From Branchiostoma floridae (Eukaryota > Chordata > Leptocardii > Amphioxiformes > Branchiostomatidae), in assembly GCF_000003815.2 (NCBI RefSeq), contig NC_049996.1, positions 9,326,715 through 9,390,714 of the forward strand: 64,000 bases of DNA, given 5' to 3'. Positions 1 to 11,310 of the stretch are shown in pieces. A model generated the notes under the pieces. It ran no database searches. It was not told the DNA's origin and was given only the letters and a program-made list of their open reading frames with translations. Position numbers and translations under genes: made by a program. The stretch's first letter is position 1, and the number at the start of each line of letters is the position of its first letter.

Positions 1-165
1 CATGATGTGCTCATCCATAGTCCAGTGCCCACGACACGCCTATGTATCAAAAGGTATTGGGAGCCAGCTAGTATCCCTCATATGCAAATTATTTAAGTAA
101 CAGAATGTTGCATATATGCAAATTTATTGGATGTATTTACTATCAATTATTAAAAGCAATGTTAG

Positions 166-330
166 ACATTTCCAAACTGGGGCCCGGCCGGAAGAAACGA
201 AAAATCAAAATGTATACCTAAAAATATACACAAATCATGCCTTTGAATCTTATTTTGATAATTTTTTTGTCTTTTATATCGTTCTTTTTGCTCTTAAAAG
301 CTGCCCGACTGGGCCCCTGTTTGGAAATGG
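166..330. mobile_element. MITE-like foldback, copy 1 of five
   Basis: The left end reads ACATTTCCAAACTGGGGCCC and the right end is its approximate reverse complement (GGGCCCCTGTTTGGAAATG), enclosing about 125 bases of AT-rich filler. The same ends recur near 2015, 58650, 58851 and 63222. Next to the left terminus the filler carries an AACGAAAAATCAAAATGTAT segment also seen in the copy at 58851. No transposase is encoded, so this is a non-autonomous element. Confidence 0.6.
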
Positions 331-346
331 GCCCTAAGCCAAACTC

Positions 347-2014
347 AGAAAGTAGATATGACTGTTGTTGAATGTGATTTAGGCGCTCTTCGTATGGTGG
401 CCTCTGCAAAAATATGGAATGATAAATCGTGTTGAATTCTTCCATTCATTTATTCGATTGGCTGATATTACAGTCAGCCAAAGGCCAAGGTCGCCCAACA
501 AGCTGTGGCTATTAGAAAGGGCTGGCACTAATTCCATTGATGGTGCATATTTTCATCATCAGCAGTACCCTCAACACTCGGTTTGAAATGCATGAAAAAT
601 ACACTTCTTTCCCACAGATGTCAAAATCCTGCTTCAGTGATGAAGTCTAGTGATTTACAAGTTGATTACGCTGCCGATTGGATTGAATCGTGCATCAAAG
701 TTGGCCAGACCGCCTATCTGCACGATTAACGGCAGCCCGCCCGTCCGCAGAATTGCCGAATCGTCGCATAGATTGCGACTGAGTGCTTTCACGACATTTA
801 TCATCTTGCGGCAGTCGTCGTAAAACGTCGTTCTCGTCCAGTGATGATGCCGTGGAAAGCCGAGGTCTATCTCTGCTTTGTAGCAGCAAACAGAGCCGTA
901 AATACAGCTAGCAGAGGCGTCTATACTACCACCAACTCACGGAACATGCACTACATGTGACATTTGACGATAATCCTTGTTTACGGGAAGCTGACAAAGC
1001 GTTTGACATGGTCACAGTTAGCCCTAGTCCATTAAACTCCATAGTGGCAGATAAATCTATCCTCCCGGTCATATCAATAAATAAGTAAGCCATCGGCAAA
1101 CAGTTGCAATATGTCTGCAGTATCTGTCATTTTTCTTTTCTTGTCAGTGGAACGCATTGTAGGAACATTACAATGCAACCGACATTGCCCACGACAGCTT
1201 ATAAAGGCCCTCAGGCGATGGGTGTATTTACTGAGCCATGGATGGTTATGTGGAAAACTTCCGAGTACTTGAAAGTTTGCCTCCACATTCATCCTCCGCG
1301 CAATGGCGTCCTTGGTTGCAATACAAAATAGTCGGCAGTATATTCGAACGTCTCCGAAGGGCATTCACGTACACACAGAGAGTTTTAGAATCCTCGTGAG
1401 CCGGCCATTACTCGAAATGTCTTACTGGCCGGGTGGACTGGTAAGCGCATACATTGTAGGCGCGATAGGCATCTTTGAGAGCGACATTCATCTGGCTTCA
1501 TGCATCTCGGATGTCGTTAAGTATAGAGAAACTCCATTTCAGGGCTCATCTGTTGGCGGAACTGGCGGTCACGTCACTGCTAGCGCTGATCGGGAGTATC
1601 CAGGGATCTCCTCGGTACTGGAAGGGTTGTCTGACCGCCTAATTCTATAGCTAGCGCATCTGGGGAATTTTTACCGGAGTCCGGATTCTTCGCGGTGCTC
1701 AGAAAGTTTGGTTGTCAGAAAACAGAAAATAGGCGTAATGCTTGGAAGAAGGGGCCTCTTCGGGTAGTTTACGGGCACCCCTTCATGCGGGACCCCCACG
1801 TCGCCCCGTGATACACCATGCGGCTACAGGCTATTTTTGGGCACGGCCGGCCCCTGGCAGCTTGATTTTTTTAAACTCGCATTTAAAATCAACCCGGAAC
1901 CCGGTAACATATAGACGCCGGTAGTCCACCAGGATAACTTTGTGCCTTCAGACCGGGGTCTAATCCCCTGCGGGCACCGCTACAAATAAGACCGAAACAT
2001 ATGCTACGATCGCA
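347..2014. other. No gene supported; one GC-richer patch
   Basis: No exon pair or known protein was found. About 690 to 900 is GC-richer. It contains a 64-residue minus-strand frame rich in S, R, D and Q with no recognised motif and no convincing splice sites. A plus-strand frame at 1303 to 1650 (115 residues) is likewise unrecognised. Confidence 0.4.
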
Positions 2015-2190
2015 TCTCCAGACCGGGGCCCGGTCGGGCTGAGGGAACGAAAACTGAAGTGGTATATCATGAAATGCACATAATTATTTTTTCCTCTTTT
2101 TGTTGTCTTTTTGTTGTCTTTTTTTGTCTTTTACACAATATTCTCCGTTTATGCAAACTGCCCGGTAGTGCGCCGGTGTAGATATGTAAC
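2015..2190. mobile_element. MITE-like foldback, copy 2 (degenerate)
   Basis: The left end, CCAGACCGGGGCCCGGTCGG followed by GGGAACGAAAACT, matches the left end of the copy at 58650. The right end is decayed (AAACTGCCCGGTAGTGCGCC). The interior is T-rich with repeated TTTTTGTTGTC. The boundary on the right is uncertain. Confidence 0.4.
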
Positions 2191-5100
2191 CCTAACATTA
2201 GCGCCATTGAGCCCGTGAAACACCCTATGCTGCACCGCTGGAGGTACCAGGCTTCTTCATTCCTTTCAATGTGAACCCTAAGCACGCAGCTTGTCACCAG
2301 TTGAGCATGACAACTCATTTCATTGGAAGCTTTCATCTCGAATGCTTTTGAAGTCAACGAACATTAAACGACTGCCTAGACATAACACAATGATTTAATG
2401 TAACTATGTCTTCCTGTGAGGCAGACTTTGCATGGTGTTTTCTTCTGGGACGCATTAACGTTACTTAGATAGGAGATAAGAGGGATTCTCTGACAATTGG
2501 AGAATGGCTCGTTAAAACTAGCTATGGTTTGTGATGAATTTTGTCTTCACTGTACACTACTTATCAACCACGTCAGGCCCAATGACTCTATAGCATTAAG
2601 ACACCAGATTTGTTACCCCTAGCCGGTAGCGTGCGTGCAAGCTGCGTAGCGAACGTAATATATCTAAGGTCAGTGTCACAAAGCTAGAATCGTGTTTTTT
2701 AAGTTTGACACTTCTAAAATTCTATAGTTTGAATGAAAATATTTACTGAATAGACAAATTTAAATTTTGTTACATACCTCCATACATACGTACATACAGC
2801 ATATCTTATGTCGTAGAACAATTGCTGTATGGACAATGTCGAATCATAAATTTTAGAGATACTCAATGCAATATTTATTGATCTGGGATATGGCAATTTT
2901 CAGTGATGGAAAAGCTTGAAAGTAATCAGAAATCTATCTGTAGCAAAAAGCATGATCTAAACAGGACGACCAAATATCACACGACTAAAAACTCTTCACA
3001 AATTAACTCAAAGCTCATGTTCTTCGATGCTTAATTTGAGACCATTGCCGACACTACCACGGTGTTGAAATAACTGCTCGAATGAAGCTGTAAAACTTGA
3101 CACCTGCAGACAATCGATGGCGAAAGAAAGGGACGCACACAGCGGCCATCTGTGCCCGGCATCGGACCTTATTGGGCTGTAACTTTAACGTATTGTTCCC
3201 CTTTGTATAGGGCAGTGGCAGGTCAATACTCTGTCCTTGTTGAAAACAATGACTTTATGTCGACAACTGTTGCTCAATTTTGCATTAGCTTCGGAAAATC
3301 GGTAGATGGTCTGTACATTGATTATAACCAAAATTTCATAGCGTTCAGTGAGCGATGCAGGTTAGATGATTATAGAATATGTAGACATTCACATATTCTA
3401 CTCTTAGTTGGTTTACGTTAGAACTTTCTATTTATGGTGACATATGCTTTTTGTTGTCATGATTTGTTGAATCCATTCGGCATAGTTGCCAACATCGCAG
3501 TTGAACGTTTCTGGCAGCTTGGTCTTTAACAGTCAACCATGGTCTACTACAATATTAATGAAGTTATCTGATATCTTGTCCTTGACACCTTCACAGGGAT
3601 TCTGCACCGCACCTTCAACAGACTCGCAATGAATAGATTTGAATAGTATATCAAGGATGGCTGCTCTTAACGGTCACAATCCAAGGTCAAGTTCCTGATG
3701 AATTTCCTGTCCTTGCCTTTCCAATAACACCCTTCTTCTCTTAACAGCCTGTTTGGTAAATCATTATCACTGCACAGAAATCCAGCCTTAAAGCACACCT
3801 TAACTTATGCGCAAAGGCTGCGTTTTTTTAAATGAAAGTCTGCTGTACGAATTCTTTCCGACCCGTGTCCTGAAATATCAGAGTGCAGGTAGTGATGCAG
3901 TAGGTAATGCCCCTGGAGACACGCCGTGTTCGCATTCCTGGCACAAAATTAAGCGTACATAAGAACTCATTGAAAATTCGCTTCCAATCCCTTCTCGGTT
4001 CGGCTGGCGACTAGGTACACAGGTACATTACGTATCGACATAACATGGTCTGCTAAAGGCAGAACGACTTCCCCGGCGTTTAACGACTTTGAATCCGTCC
4101 GCTGCCTGTGTGTGGAAATGGAAAGGTTTCCAAATGGAAGTGACCTTACGCCACTTGAGTGAGCCATACATCGCAATGTTAAAGAGATAGCGATCAAACC
4201 TCTCCTACCCCCGGGCGCAGATGGTACCAGTTGTGGACCAGATGGGTTCGGTTTAAGTCGTCACTGACGGTAAATCTCCGTCGGTTATCCTCGATAGGAA
4301 TCGCCAAATGCTGTAGAAACACAAGATGGTGAACTTGATGCACTGAGACTGAGAAGTCATCCGTTGTTGAGTCGTAAAGAAAGTCACTCCGAGCGCAGAA
4401 CTTTTTTTGTCGTGCTCATCTGTAGGAACTTGATCCTACTAATTACTTCCATTGTTTTCTTAATTAATCTGGCAATCAATATCGATCGTACCGATACATC
4501 ACGAGCTCGGTAATATAATTTCAACCCTCCGCCGATCCGCCACACCGTCTGCGTTATACATCTTACTTAAGGGATCTTAAGTTACTGTCTGTTGACTGTT
4601 TCAAACTTAGACCAAGGACATCATATTTAGACAATGTACATTACCATCACTGAACAAGGAGATAGGAGAGACATCGAAACAATCGATGTTGGCATAGAAT
4701 CCAAATTAGTGAATCAAATGTATAGTATTTTAGCGAAATGTGTACAATTATCATTTATAATATTAAAATCCACCTATACTGTAAACGCATGAATTGTTGG
4801 ATATCTCTTCTTAATCTTACCTTAAATTGTAAGCATGTAAATATGTAAGTAAGCAAAGTAGGTACAAAGTGGTTGTGTACAAGAATAGTCCATATCCTAT
4901 ATTCTACCAATCTGACGAAATTCTTTTCGGACATAAGTTTTAAAACTTATTGCAAGTGTCCAAAATGATTTCTCAATCATTCACAATAAATCACACGTGA
5001 AAGACTGCCTCTATATGAAAGTTATTGCTCACATAGCTTTCTACCCTTGGGCCTTATAGAGCTCTTGCAGTGAATATGTGTGAACATATTTGTTCTCCAA

Positions 5101-8070
5101 GGCCCGGATGATGGCAATATCTTCATGGCCATCGCTCAAGGTCAAGCCTGGAGCCCAACACTGCCCTTTCCATCGATATCAGTCTGCTGTAGGTCATAAC
5201 ACATCGGCATATTGCCGAGTACGTTCTCACAAACCGGGCTTTAATCAATTATTCAGCACCTTTGTGTGCAATAAAGAGGCAATAAGGAGCCCAGATGGAC
5301 AAAGGGGCATGATCTTGTAAACCTACGGTAAAGGTAAAGTAATAGGCAAATATTGCAGACAAGATTCTCTCCACAAACCCTCACAGGTTTGACGTAATTG
5401 TGTGTAGAACTCTTGACGAAAAGTTTTGAGGAATTTTCATACAAATTACACTGTAGTAGCATAGACAACGTTGATTGAAAGACCTAATATCCGTCAACCA
5501 AACAAATTTATTCCCCTTTGAATGTTTCCAATCAGCTAGTGGGTGTTCGATATTGCCGAGAGGATTGTTAAACTGTCTCCTTTATTTACAGCTCGGGAGA
5601 AACCGATGGTTTCTATTCCTCGTTTTGAGTGACGCTGGTTATGGCACGTCATGCTTTTCTTCTTCTTTCTATTCCGTAATTATCGAATATTATCACATAC
5701 GATGCAATCTTGAACTTTGTTATTCCTCTAATCATAGGTGATTTTATTCTACTCCAGCGCAACGATTTTTGGCAATTTCTGCGTAATCCCCGTCGTTTGC
5801 CTGATTCCCCAAGAGGTAGATGTAAAAGTGCATGGGGGACTATTTCTCGTCCCAGGAGAGGCGCGGAAAGATTAAGTCGTAACCTACCGCCTGTCACATA
5901 TGTTTTTGCATTTACGAAAAACCGTATCAATCCTCGTATACCCAAAAGGGCGGCGCCGTCATTAAGAGCATTGAAATTCGACATGTCATGATGAAATAGT
6001 AGCTCATGTTCACCATCGACCCATCCCAGCAGCTGGTAATTAGCAAACTGAAGGTTACCATTGTCAAAGCAAATAACTCTTAAGAGCCATTTCATTAGCA
6101 AGTTTGATTAAGTGAAACATTTTATTGCCGTGAATTTCCTTCCACAAATCAACACAAATATGCTTAATCCGTCGATACTCGTCAACATGGTCACGGACAT
6201 CACTATACATTCTTTCAAAAAAGGAATGGTTGAAAATTCTCAATTAGGCCATGTTGATTGGATTATAGGGATGACATCCGCGCATCAATTTTCGAGCATC
6301 TTAAAATGAGTTTTTTATCATACTGTAAATCGTATAAGGCGCAAAGCTGAAAAATAAGCAGACATATGCAAAAAAATGTATTACTTAAAGTACTAGTGTC
6401 ATAGAATATTCCAAAGTCAAAGAAGATGTAAAAGAACACAAATGAAGAATCTAACACAACTATTTCTGTTTATCAGTTAATTCCAACGTTATATTCTATA
6501 GTTGTCTTTGAGGGGGGGGGGCAACCACTTTGAAAATACACACAGGATTGACAACTATCTGCTGATATCCCAATTGATGTGTCGAAAAAGAAAGATCTAG
6601 AAATGGATTGAGTGATTTACCTAGACGCAATGGTATCATTTGGTAAAGACTGTGGTATACAAGAAACCCTGTGGCTGAATAGCCTCACATCCTTCATGAG
6701 ATATCCATCCGCCCACGTAGACAGCATGTCTCTGAATCATGAACAGCATGGAATAACCATGTCTTTATCGCCTCCGCCTCTTTGCAGCAGGCTGTGGAAG
6801 AACACGTCACGACCGGAAGGCGCTGTTGTACTGTAATCCCATCCCGGCACACTCAGAACGATAACACACCCGACGTGTTTACCTAACTCCCTATTCTTAA
6901 CAACTGGCTCAGGAAACTGATGTTGAGTTTTAGAGAATTCCTCAACATGCATACATCACTGAGCCAGCATCAAACAAATGATTTACCTTTTCATAACTTT
7001 GTATCAAGCGGTTTATAAGGCTAGGCATAGATGATATCTTAACGTTTCAATTTTCATGCGATGTAGTCTACACTGCCTTAAGTATGCAGATGACGGAGGA
7101 TGGTAATCTAAGCACGTGTCGACTGTCTATAAGAGCGCCACCAGGGACTAAATTACCGTGATATTCGTACAGATAAGCCAGGCTGGCCTCGGCAACGGGT
7201 TAACGTGCCATATTTTCGGGTATACGCGGCATTACGTGGGAAGAAAACGGGTGTAAAGTAGCTGTGGGATCACCCACGTTTGGGCCACAGATCTCTTAGA
7301 ATTGTTCCCCTGAAATTGCCCCTCGCTCACAGTGCACATTCTAACCTAAAAATGGGCAATTTTGCTGGCTTGAAAACCATCGACATGGTCGGGAATTGGT
7401 GAACTGTAAACATATGGCCGCGGCAAGAAGAGTTATGGTATATTCATGCACGTTATAATGGGTATTGTCTTCCTCCGGTGTATCTGCTTCGCCCCCACAA
7501 AAATCGAAGAAACTTTACGGCACTACGAAGAGCTGTCCCGTGCCCAATTCCTACCGTTTCACAGACAGTCGTTTTAATGCCTTGATACATGGATCGTTCG
7601 AAAAGAAACGGGCCCTGACGGTGATATTGCAGGTCAGTTTGCGACACACAAGACGTTTTGCGGATGTTTCTTTAATCAATATTAAAAGTAGTAGGGTCAT
7701 CGCTAAGGGAACGCACGGATACTACATTTATCATTCGCTCATCTTCTCTATTGTATGAAGCACTATTGAGTGCAATTTGTTCGGAATGGGCAGGTTCTAG
7801 CAGAGGTTCAGACAGGTGTCCCTTTAGCAAATACAATTAGGGGACTGCTGACATTTCACTACACCATAAAGATATGGGTTTTCTCCCTACGTTCAAATAT
7901 CAAAAGTCTAGACGTTTTCTGGTTGTTGGAAATCATCCCCGTCATAATTTGTCTTACAAAGACGAAATAAATGTTATCACATATCAAAGCACAATATAGG
8001 TCTTGGTAAAGTGTCTCCAGTGCAGAGCTAACTTCAACTGGATCATCGTCAATACACACACCCACTGACA
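2191..8070. other. Intergenic stretch without a supported gene
   Basis: I see no recognisable protein. The longest open frame is 150 codons on the minus strand (5649 to 6101). It overlaps a 93-codon plus-strand frame in a locally GC-richer stretch (5760 to 6000) and matches no family I know. A short G-run lies near 6511. At 7453 to 7647 a minus-strand frame has protein-like composition but no convincing splice boundaries. A small hairpin (TAGAATATGT and its complement) sits near 3375. Confidence 0.4.
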
Positions 8071-8076
8071 TTTATT
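8071..8076 (-). terminator. Poly(A) signal AATAAA of the microprotein candidate
   Basis: AATAAA on the minus strand, about 10 bases after the TAA at 8086 and just upstream of a GT-rich run (GTGGGTGTGTGTATTG). This is the usual layout of a cleavage site. Confidence 0.45.
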
Positions 8077-8629
8077 CTTGCAATCTTACCCCTGCAAAAT
8101 CAGTTATGTTCAGCCAATGCAAGTCCAGTAAAAAGAAAGTATCGACAAGTATAAACGATTACATCAGTTACACTACCAATAGCAACCACAGCTCAACTTA
8201 CATCATGGCCCTCAAACGTTGCATACTCAAAAAACGCTTTAGCAACATAAAGGTATATTGGAAAGGAAACTAGTGAATTGAGCAATATAAATTCATAAGC
8301 CTTGTGTTCCTTGTTTTTAGGGTTAGCATTCTTCCGTACTGTTATCAGACATCTCAGTTCTGCCCTCTCCACAATGAAAACTGAAACCATCAAATAATTA
8401 CCTCCCAACCGATCCCCAAGGCTGTAAGGCCAAATACGTTTCTGTGGATTGATTGAAAAAACAATGAGCTTTAGGGGTTGTGTACGATATTAGCCCCTGA
8501 TTGAACGAATTCCATGCGGAGCAGGTTTGAGAGGACATAATACCTTGTCCATTGTCCCGTCAATCATTCAATCGGGTCAGAGAACTCATAAAAACCGGTT
8601 GGAGCAAGTGTCGACGGGATTGCTGCCAT
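8071..8629 (-). CDS. Candidate four-exon microprotein gene (unrecognised single-pass membrane protein)
   Basis: Four minus-strand segments join in frame: 8552-8544 (MDK), 8441-8402, 8380-8202 and 8091-8086 (Gly then TAA). Phases at the junctions are 0, 1 and 0, and all introns are GT-AG. The product would be about 77 aa: a basic N-terminal half (SLGDRLG, then FIVERAELRC, then a KNANPKNKEHK stretch), one hydrophobic segment at residues ~47-66 (FILLNSLVSFPIYLYVAKAF) and a short acidic tail. The chosen ATG has a strong context (ACAATGG). An AATAAA follows the stop within about 10 bases, with a GT-rich stretch after it, which fits a real 3' end. A second acceptor at about 8066 would replace the last residue with a longer tail. 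I do not recognise the family. The evidence is gene structure only, so coincidence remains possible. Confidence 0.42.
8202..8380 (-). CDS. Microprotein candidate, exon 3 (membrane segment)
   Basis: 179 bases between GGTTTCAG and GAT|GTAAGT, open throughout only in the frame set by exon 2. It carries the basic stretch and the hydrophobic segment. The donor matches consensus, which makes this the most convincing single exon of the locus. Confidence 0.48.
8402..8441 (-). CDS. Microprotein candidate, exon 2 (40 nt)
   Basis: A strong acceptor (T-rich tract ending CCACAG) and a GGGAG|GTAATT donor define a 40-base exon encoding KRIWPYSLGDRLG plus one base. Confidence 0.42.
8544..8552 (-). CDS. Microprotein candidate, coding part of exon 1
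   Basis: ATG GAC AAG, then a GTATTA donor. The 5' leader upstream holds a 21-codon uORF beginning AAAATGGCAGC at 8629. Its TGA overlaps a second in-frame ATG of the main frame (ATGA), five codons before the chosen start. Confidence 0.38.
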
Positions 8630-8705
8630 TTTGGTGGCAAATATCGCGAAATCTCGCGGGAGTTCCCTGGCGACGTGATGACGTCTCAGACGGCAGAGCT
8701 GGATC
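8627..8705 (-). promoter_or_regulatory. Housekeeping-type promoter (YY1-, TCTCGCG- and CRE-like motifs)
   Basis: Within about 75 bases on the minus strand come a TGACGT half-CRE (GAGACGTCATCACGTC), a GCGAGATTTCGCGA stretch like the TCTCGCGAGA element, and CCAAAATGGCAGC, which fits the YY1 core AANATGGC. YY1 sites often sit at or just past the start site of TATA-less genes. The GC content here is clearly above its flanks. The motifs support a start site feeding the candidate gene at 8.6 to 8.07 kb; bidirectional use is possible. Confidence 0.4.
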
Positions 8706-11060
8706 CCACAGTTGAATAAATGGTGTCTTTTTGTATGGATGTTGATCGGACCCATTGCTGAGAGACAGCACGGTACCAATATCACCATCGTTTTCTTTCC
8801 ATGACGCTAACTTTGTTATCTACCTGGAGAGCAGTTGACATTTCTTCTTCATTATCCACCAGAACTATCATACTAGCTTTGCAGAATATTACATCAATTG
8901 TCTGTTGTATATATAAGCTGATTCGGCGTATTAGAATATAACATTCGGAATGATGCAGTTCCATGTGAATTTTGTCATGGAATTTTCAATGTTATACTCA
9001 GCAGTATATGGTAATCATTTCACTTTTAGAGTTCTATGAAATATAATGGCCGTAATTTTACACGAATTTGATCTACGTCCAATAACGCAATATCAATTGT
9101 AAGTGCGATGGTTTACTAGTTTTAACTTAAAAGCAAAGTAGAAAGATACGACTTGGATAATTCCCATGGTCTGTCAGATGGTGTCCAATTGCAGAGGCTG
9201 CTATCATGATGATAATCAATACCTGGATGAACGGAGGCAGCAATGTATCTGTCTGGCACTACTTGCTAATGTTTCTCCATTGTTCACACTTTGGTAATAC
9301 ATTAGGCCTCCAAACACGTTATTTACGATACATGTCAAACGAAAGGAACTCATTGAAAGAGAATCTAGTACAAAATGTGTCCCTAGCGAGGCGTTCAGGT
9401 CTTATTAAAGAAGAGGGTAAGAGCTCCCAACGTAATGGGTACTGTTAACGTTTGTTGTGTCGACGTCTTGTTTGACCCGAACATTCGATTTTTACATTAC
9501 TCAGGTTTTGTGCCACAGGAGTAGTTAATACGCAGCGACACGCCGACGTTTTATCCATAAACAAGGCACGGTATTGATACCAGCCAAACGATATATCACA
9601 ACTTGGTAGGTAAATTGGAAAATCTCTGGACAAAGTACAAAGACGTTCTTTGCAGGGAAGGTCGTTAAGAGTTCGTGCAAGGGCTAGATGGGATGGGCAG
9701 CTCAGTCCTAACGACCTGTCAGTCTGTATGAAACTGCACAAAAAGACGTCGGCAAGATTATCTATGGAAGCTATTAGGAAACCCACAGAAACGTCAGTCG
9801 GACAAATTGTTGTGAACTGTTGAAGAACTACTGGGGAAATGTCGATGTCTAAGCGGAATAAAAGGAATAGACCAGTCCGTGCCAAAAAGTAATACAGCGC
9901 TCATCATGAAAATAGTCTGCTAAATGATTTTGTGCTCTATTAGGATGCAGGCTATAGTGTACTCTGCACTGTAATTGGAAGTCCATTCCGTTATTGGAGA
10001 GATGCCCGCATCAAGCTGTGTAAAGGGCAATTACATGCGAGTCAATGGCGGCAAGGTGTGGGTGTCGTACAGGTTCTTAATGTTTTCATTCAGACGGATG
10101 TTCCGGGAAAATTGGTTGATTACGGCGATCTCTATTCCTCCGCGTCATTTACGATGATTGATGATGTGGTCCCGATGGATAGCTTTATTATCGAGGCAGG
10201 TTCCGTCTGCGATTTGTTTGCTGACGGAACTGCCACTAAGGACACAGCAAGGAAATTCTATGGATGACATCAGAGCGCTAATTAATCTCCACCTGATTTC
10301 AGAAAAAACAAGTATTTTTTTTCCTCTTCGGGAATGGTCGGATATACCAAAATACGCAAACATGTTCTGTAATAGCCTAATAATCATACTTGTAGAAATG
10401 GCACTAGCGAGGTAGTCATGACAATAGTTGCAGAAGTGAAACTTGTTGGATAGTTGTAAAAGTGCCACCAATACAGAAGCTATGAATGTAGTTTTCAGCT
10501 TGGCAAGTGATACCAGTGTACCACATTAGTATCAATTTTACTACTAACACTATTTCACTTCTTTAATGCAGGAATGAATGCCTTGTTAATTGTGATGTCA
10601 CGTTTTGTGACTTCATATCTTGTTACGACGTTTTTGAAAATTTAGCCAGTTTTTTACCCATCTTGTTTTTTTTGCGCTAACTCATTATTTCTGCACTATG
10701 CATAGGATGTCATCCATGAAATTTACTTGCTGTGGCCTAATGTAATTGCCTTGAACCTCCCCCACATCTATTTGCCAATCATAGATTCCATTGGATTAAT
10801 AGAGAAAACCGCAGCAATCTCTTTATCGATTCTTGGGCGTATTGACGATGAAGTTGATATTTTGGGCTACCGTGGTGGATTTAAAGATTTATAAAATTGG
10901 TCCCCCAGAGAGCCAAGTGGGTCATAGTTTAATTCTGTTGCACACTCATCAAGGGTTTCAAAATGGGATGTTGGATTGTGACGTCATGGCCGCGTTGTTG
11001 TTTGGATGAATCCATCTAATCAATCCTGCGCATGCGCATGTATATAATGCCATAATTGCG
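8706..11060. other. No supported gene
   Basis: A 146-codon minus-strand frame (9445-9885) and a plus-strand frame running from about 9945 to 10267 (roughly 107 codons, opposite a 108-codon minus frame) are the only long ones. Neither matches a family I know, and splice sites are not convincing. Confidence 0.35.
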
Positions 11061-11061
11061 A

Positions 11062-11310
11062 CGGCTAGGTGGTCTTGTGGGCAGAGTTGCCGACTAAACG
11101 GCCTTGGTTCGAGTCCCTAACAGGTCCGAATGCTGTGCCTATTTCCTCACTCCACTAAAGTGAAAATGATTACAGATCTTTGGTTATTGGAGTCCTCTTG
11201 GATGGGACATAAAGATGGAGGTTCCGTTTTTGAGGACAGTCAAATATACTTCGCTAGCCACGAGCATTTAACGACGCTCTAATAACAAAAACTTCCCAGC
11301 TCTCCCAGCC
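11062..11310 (+). mobile_element. tRNA-derived SINE
   Basis: The head is tRNA-like, with an A-box region (GGTGGTCTTGTGGGCAG) and a good B box (GGTTCGAGTCC at about 11108). It continues into a body with TTGGATGGGACATAAAG and GGAGGTTCCGT, a 3' module common to many invertebrate tRNA SINEs, then GAGCATTTAACGACGCTC. The lack of a foldable acceptor stem and the attached body argue against a functional tRNA gene. Confidence 0.65.

Noticed and set aside
5649-6101. 150-codon minus-strand frame
   Set aside because: No recognisable domain, opposite an open plus frame, no splice or promoter signals; likely a product of local GC content.
9445-9885. 146-codon minus-strand frame
   Set aside because: No family resemblance, no flanking splice sites and no poly(A) signal that fits.
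11062-11135. Possible tRNA gene
   Set aside because: A and B boxes are present, but no acceptor stem folds and a SINE body with the GGATGGGAC module follows, so it is a SINE head.
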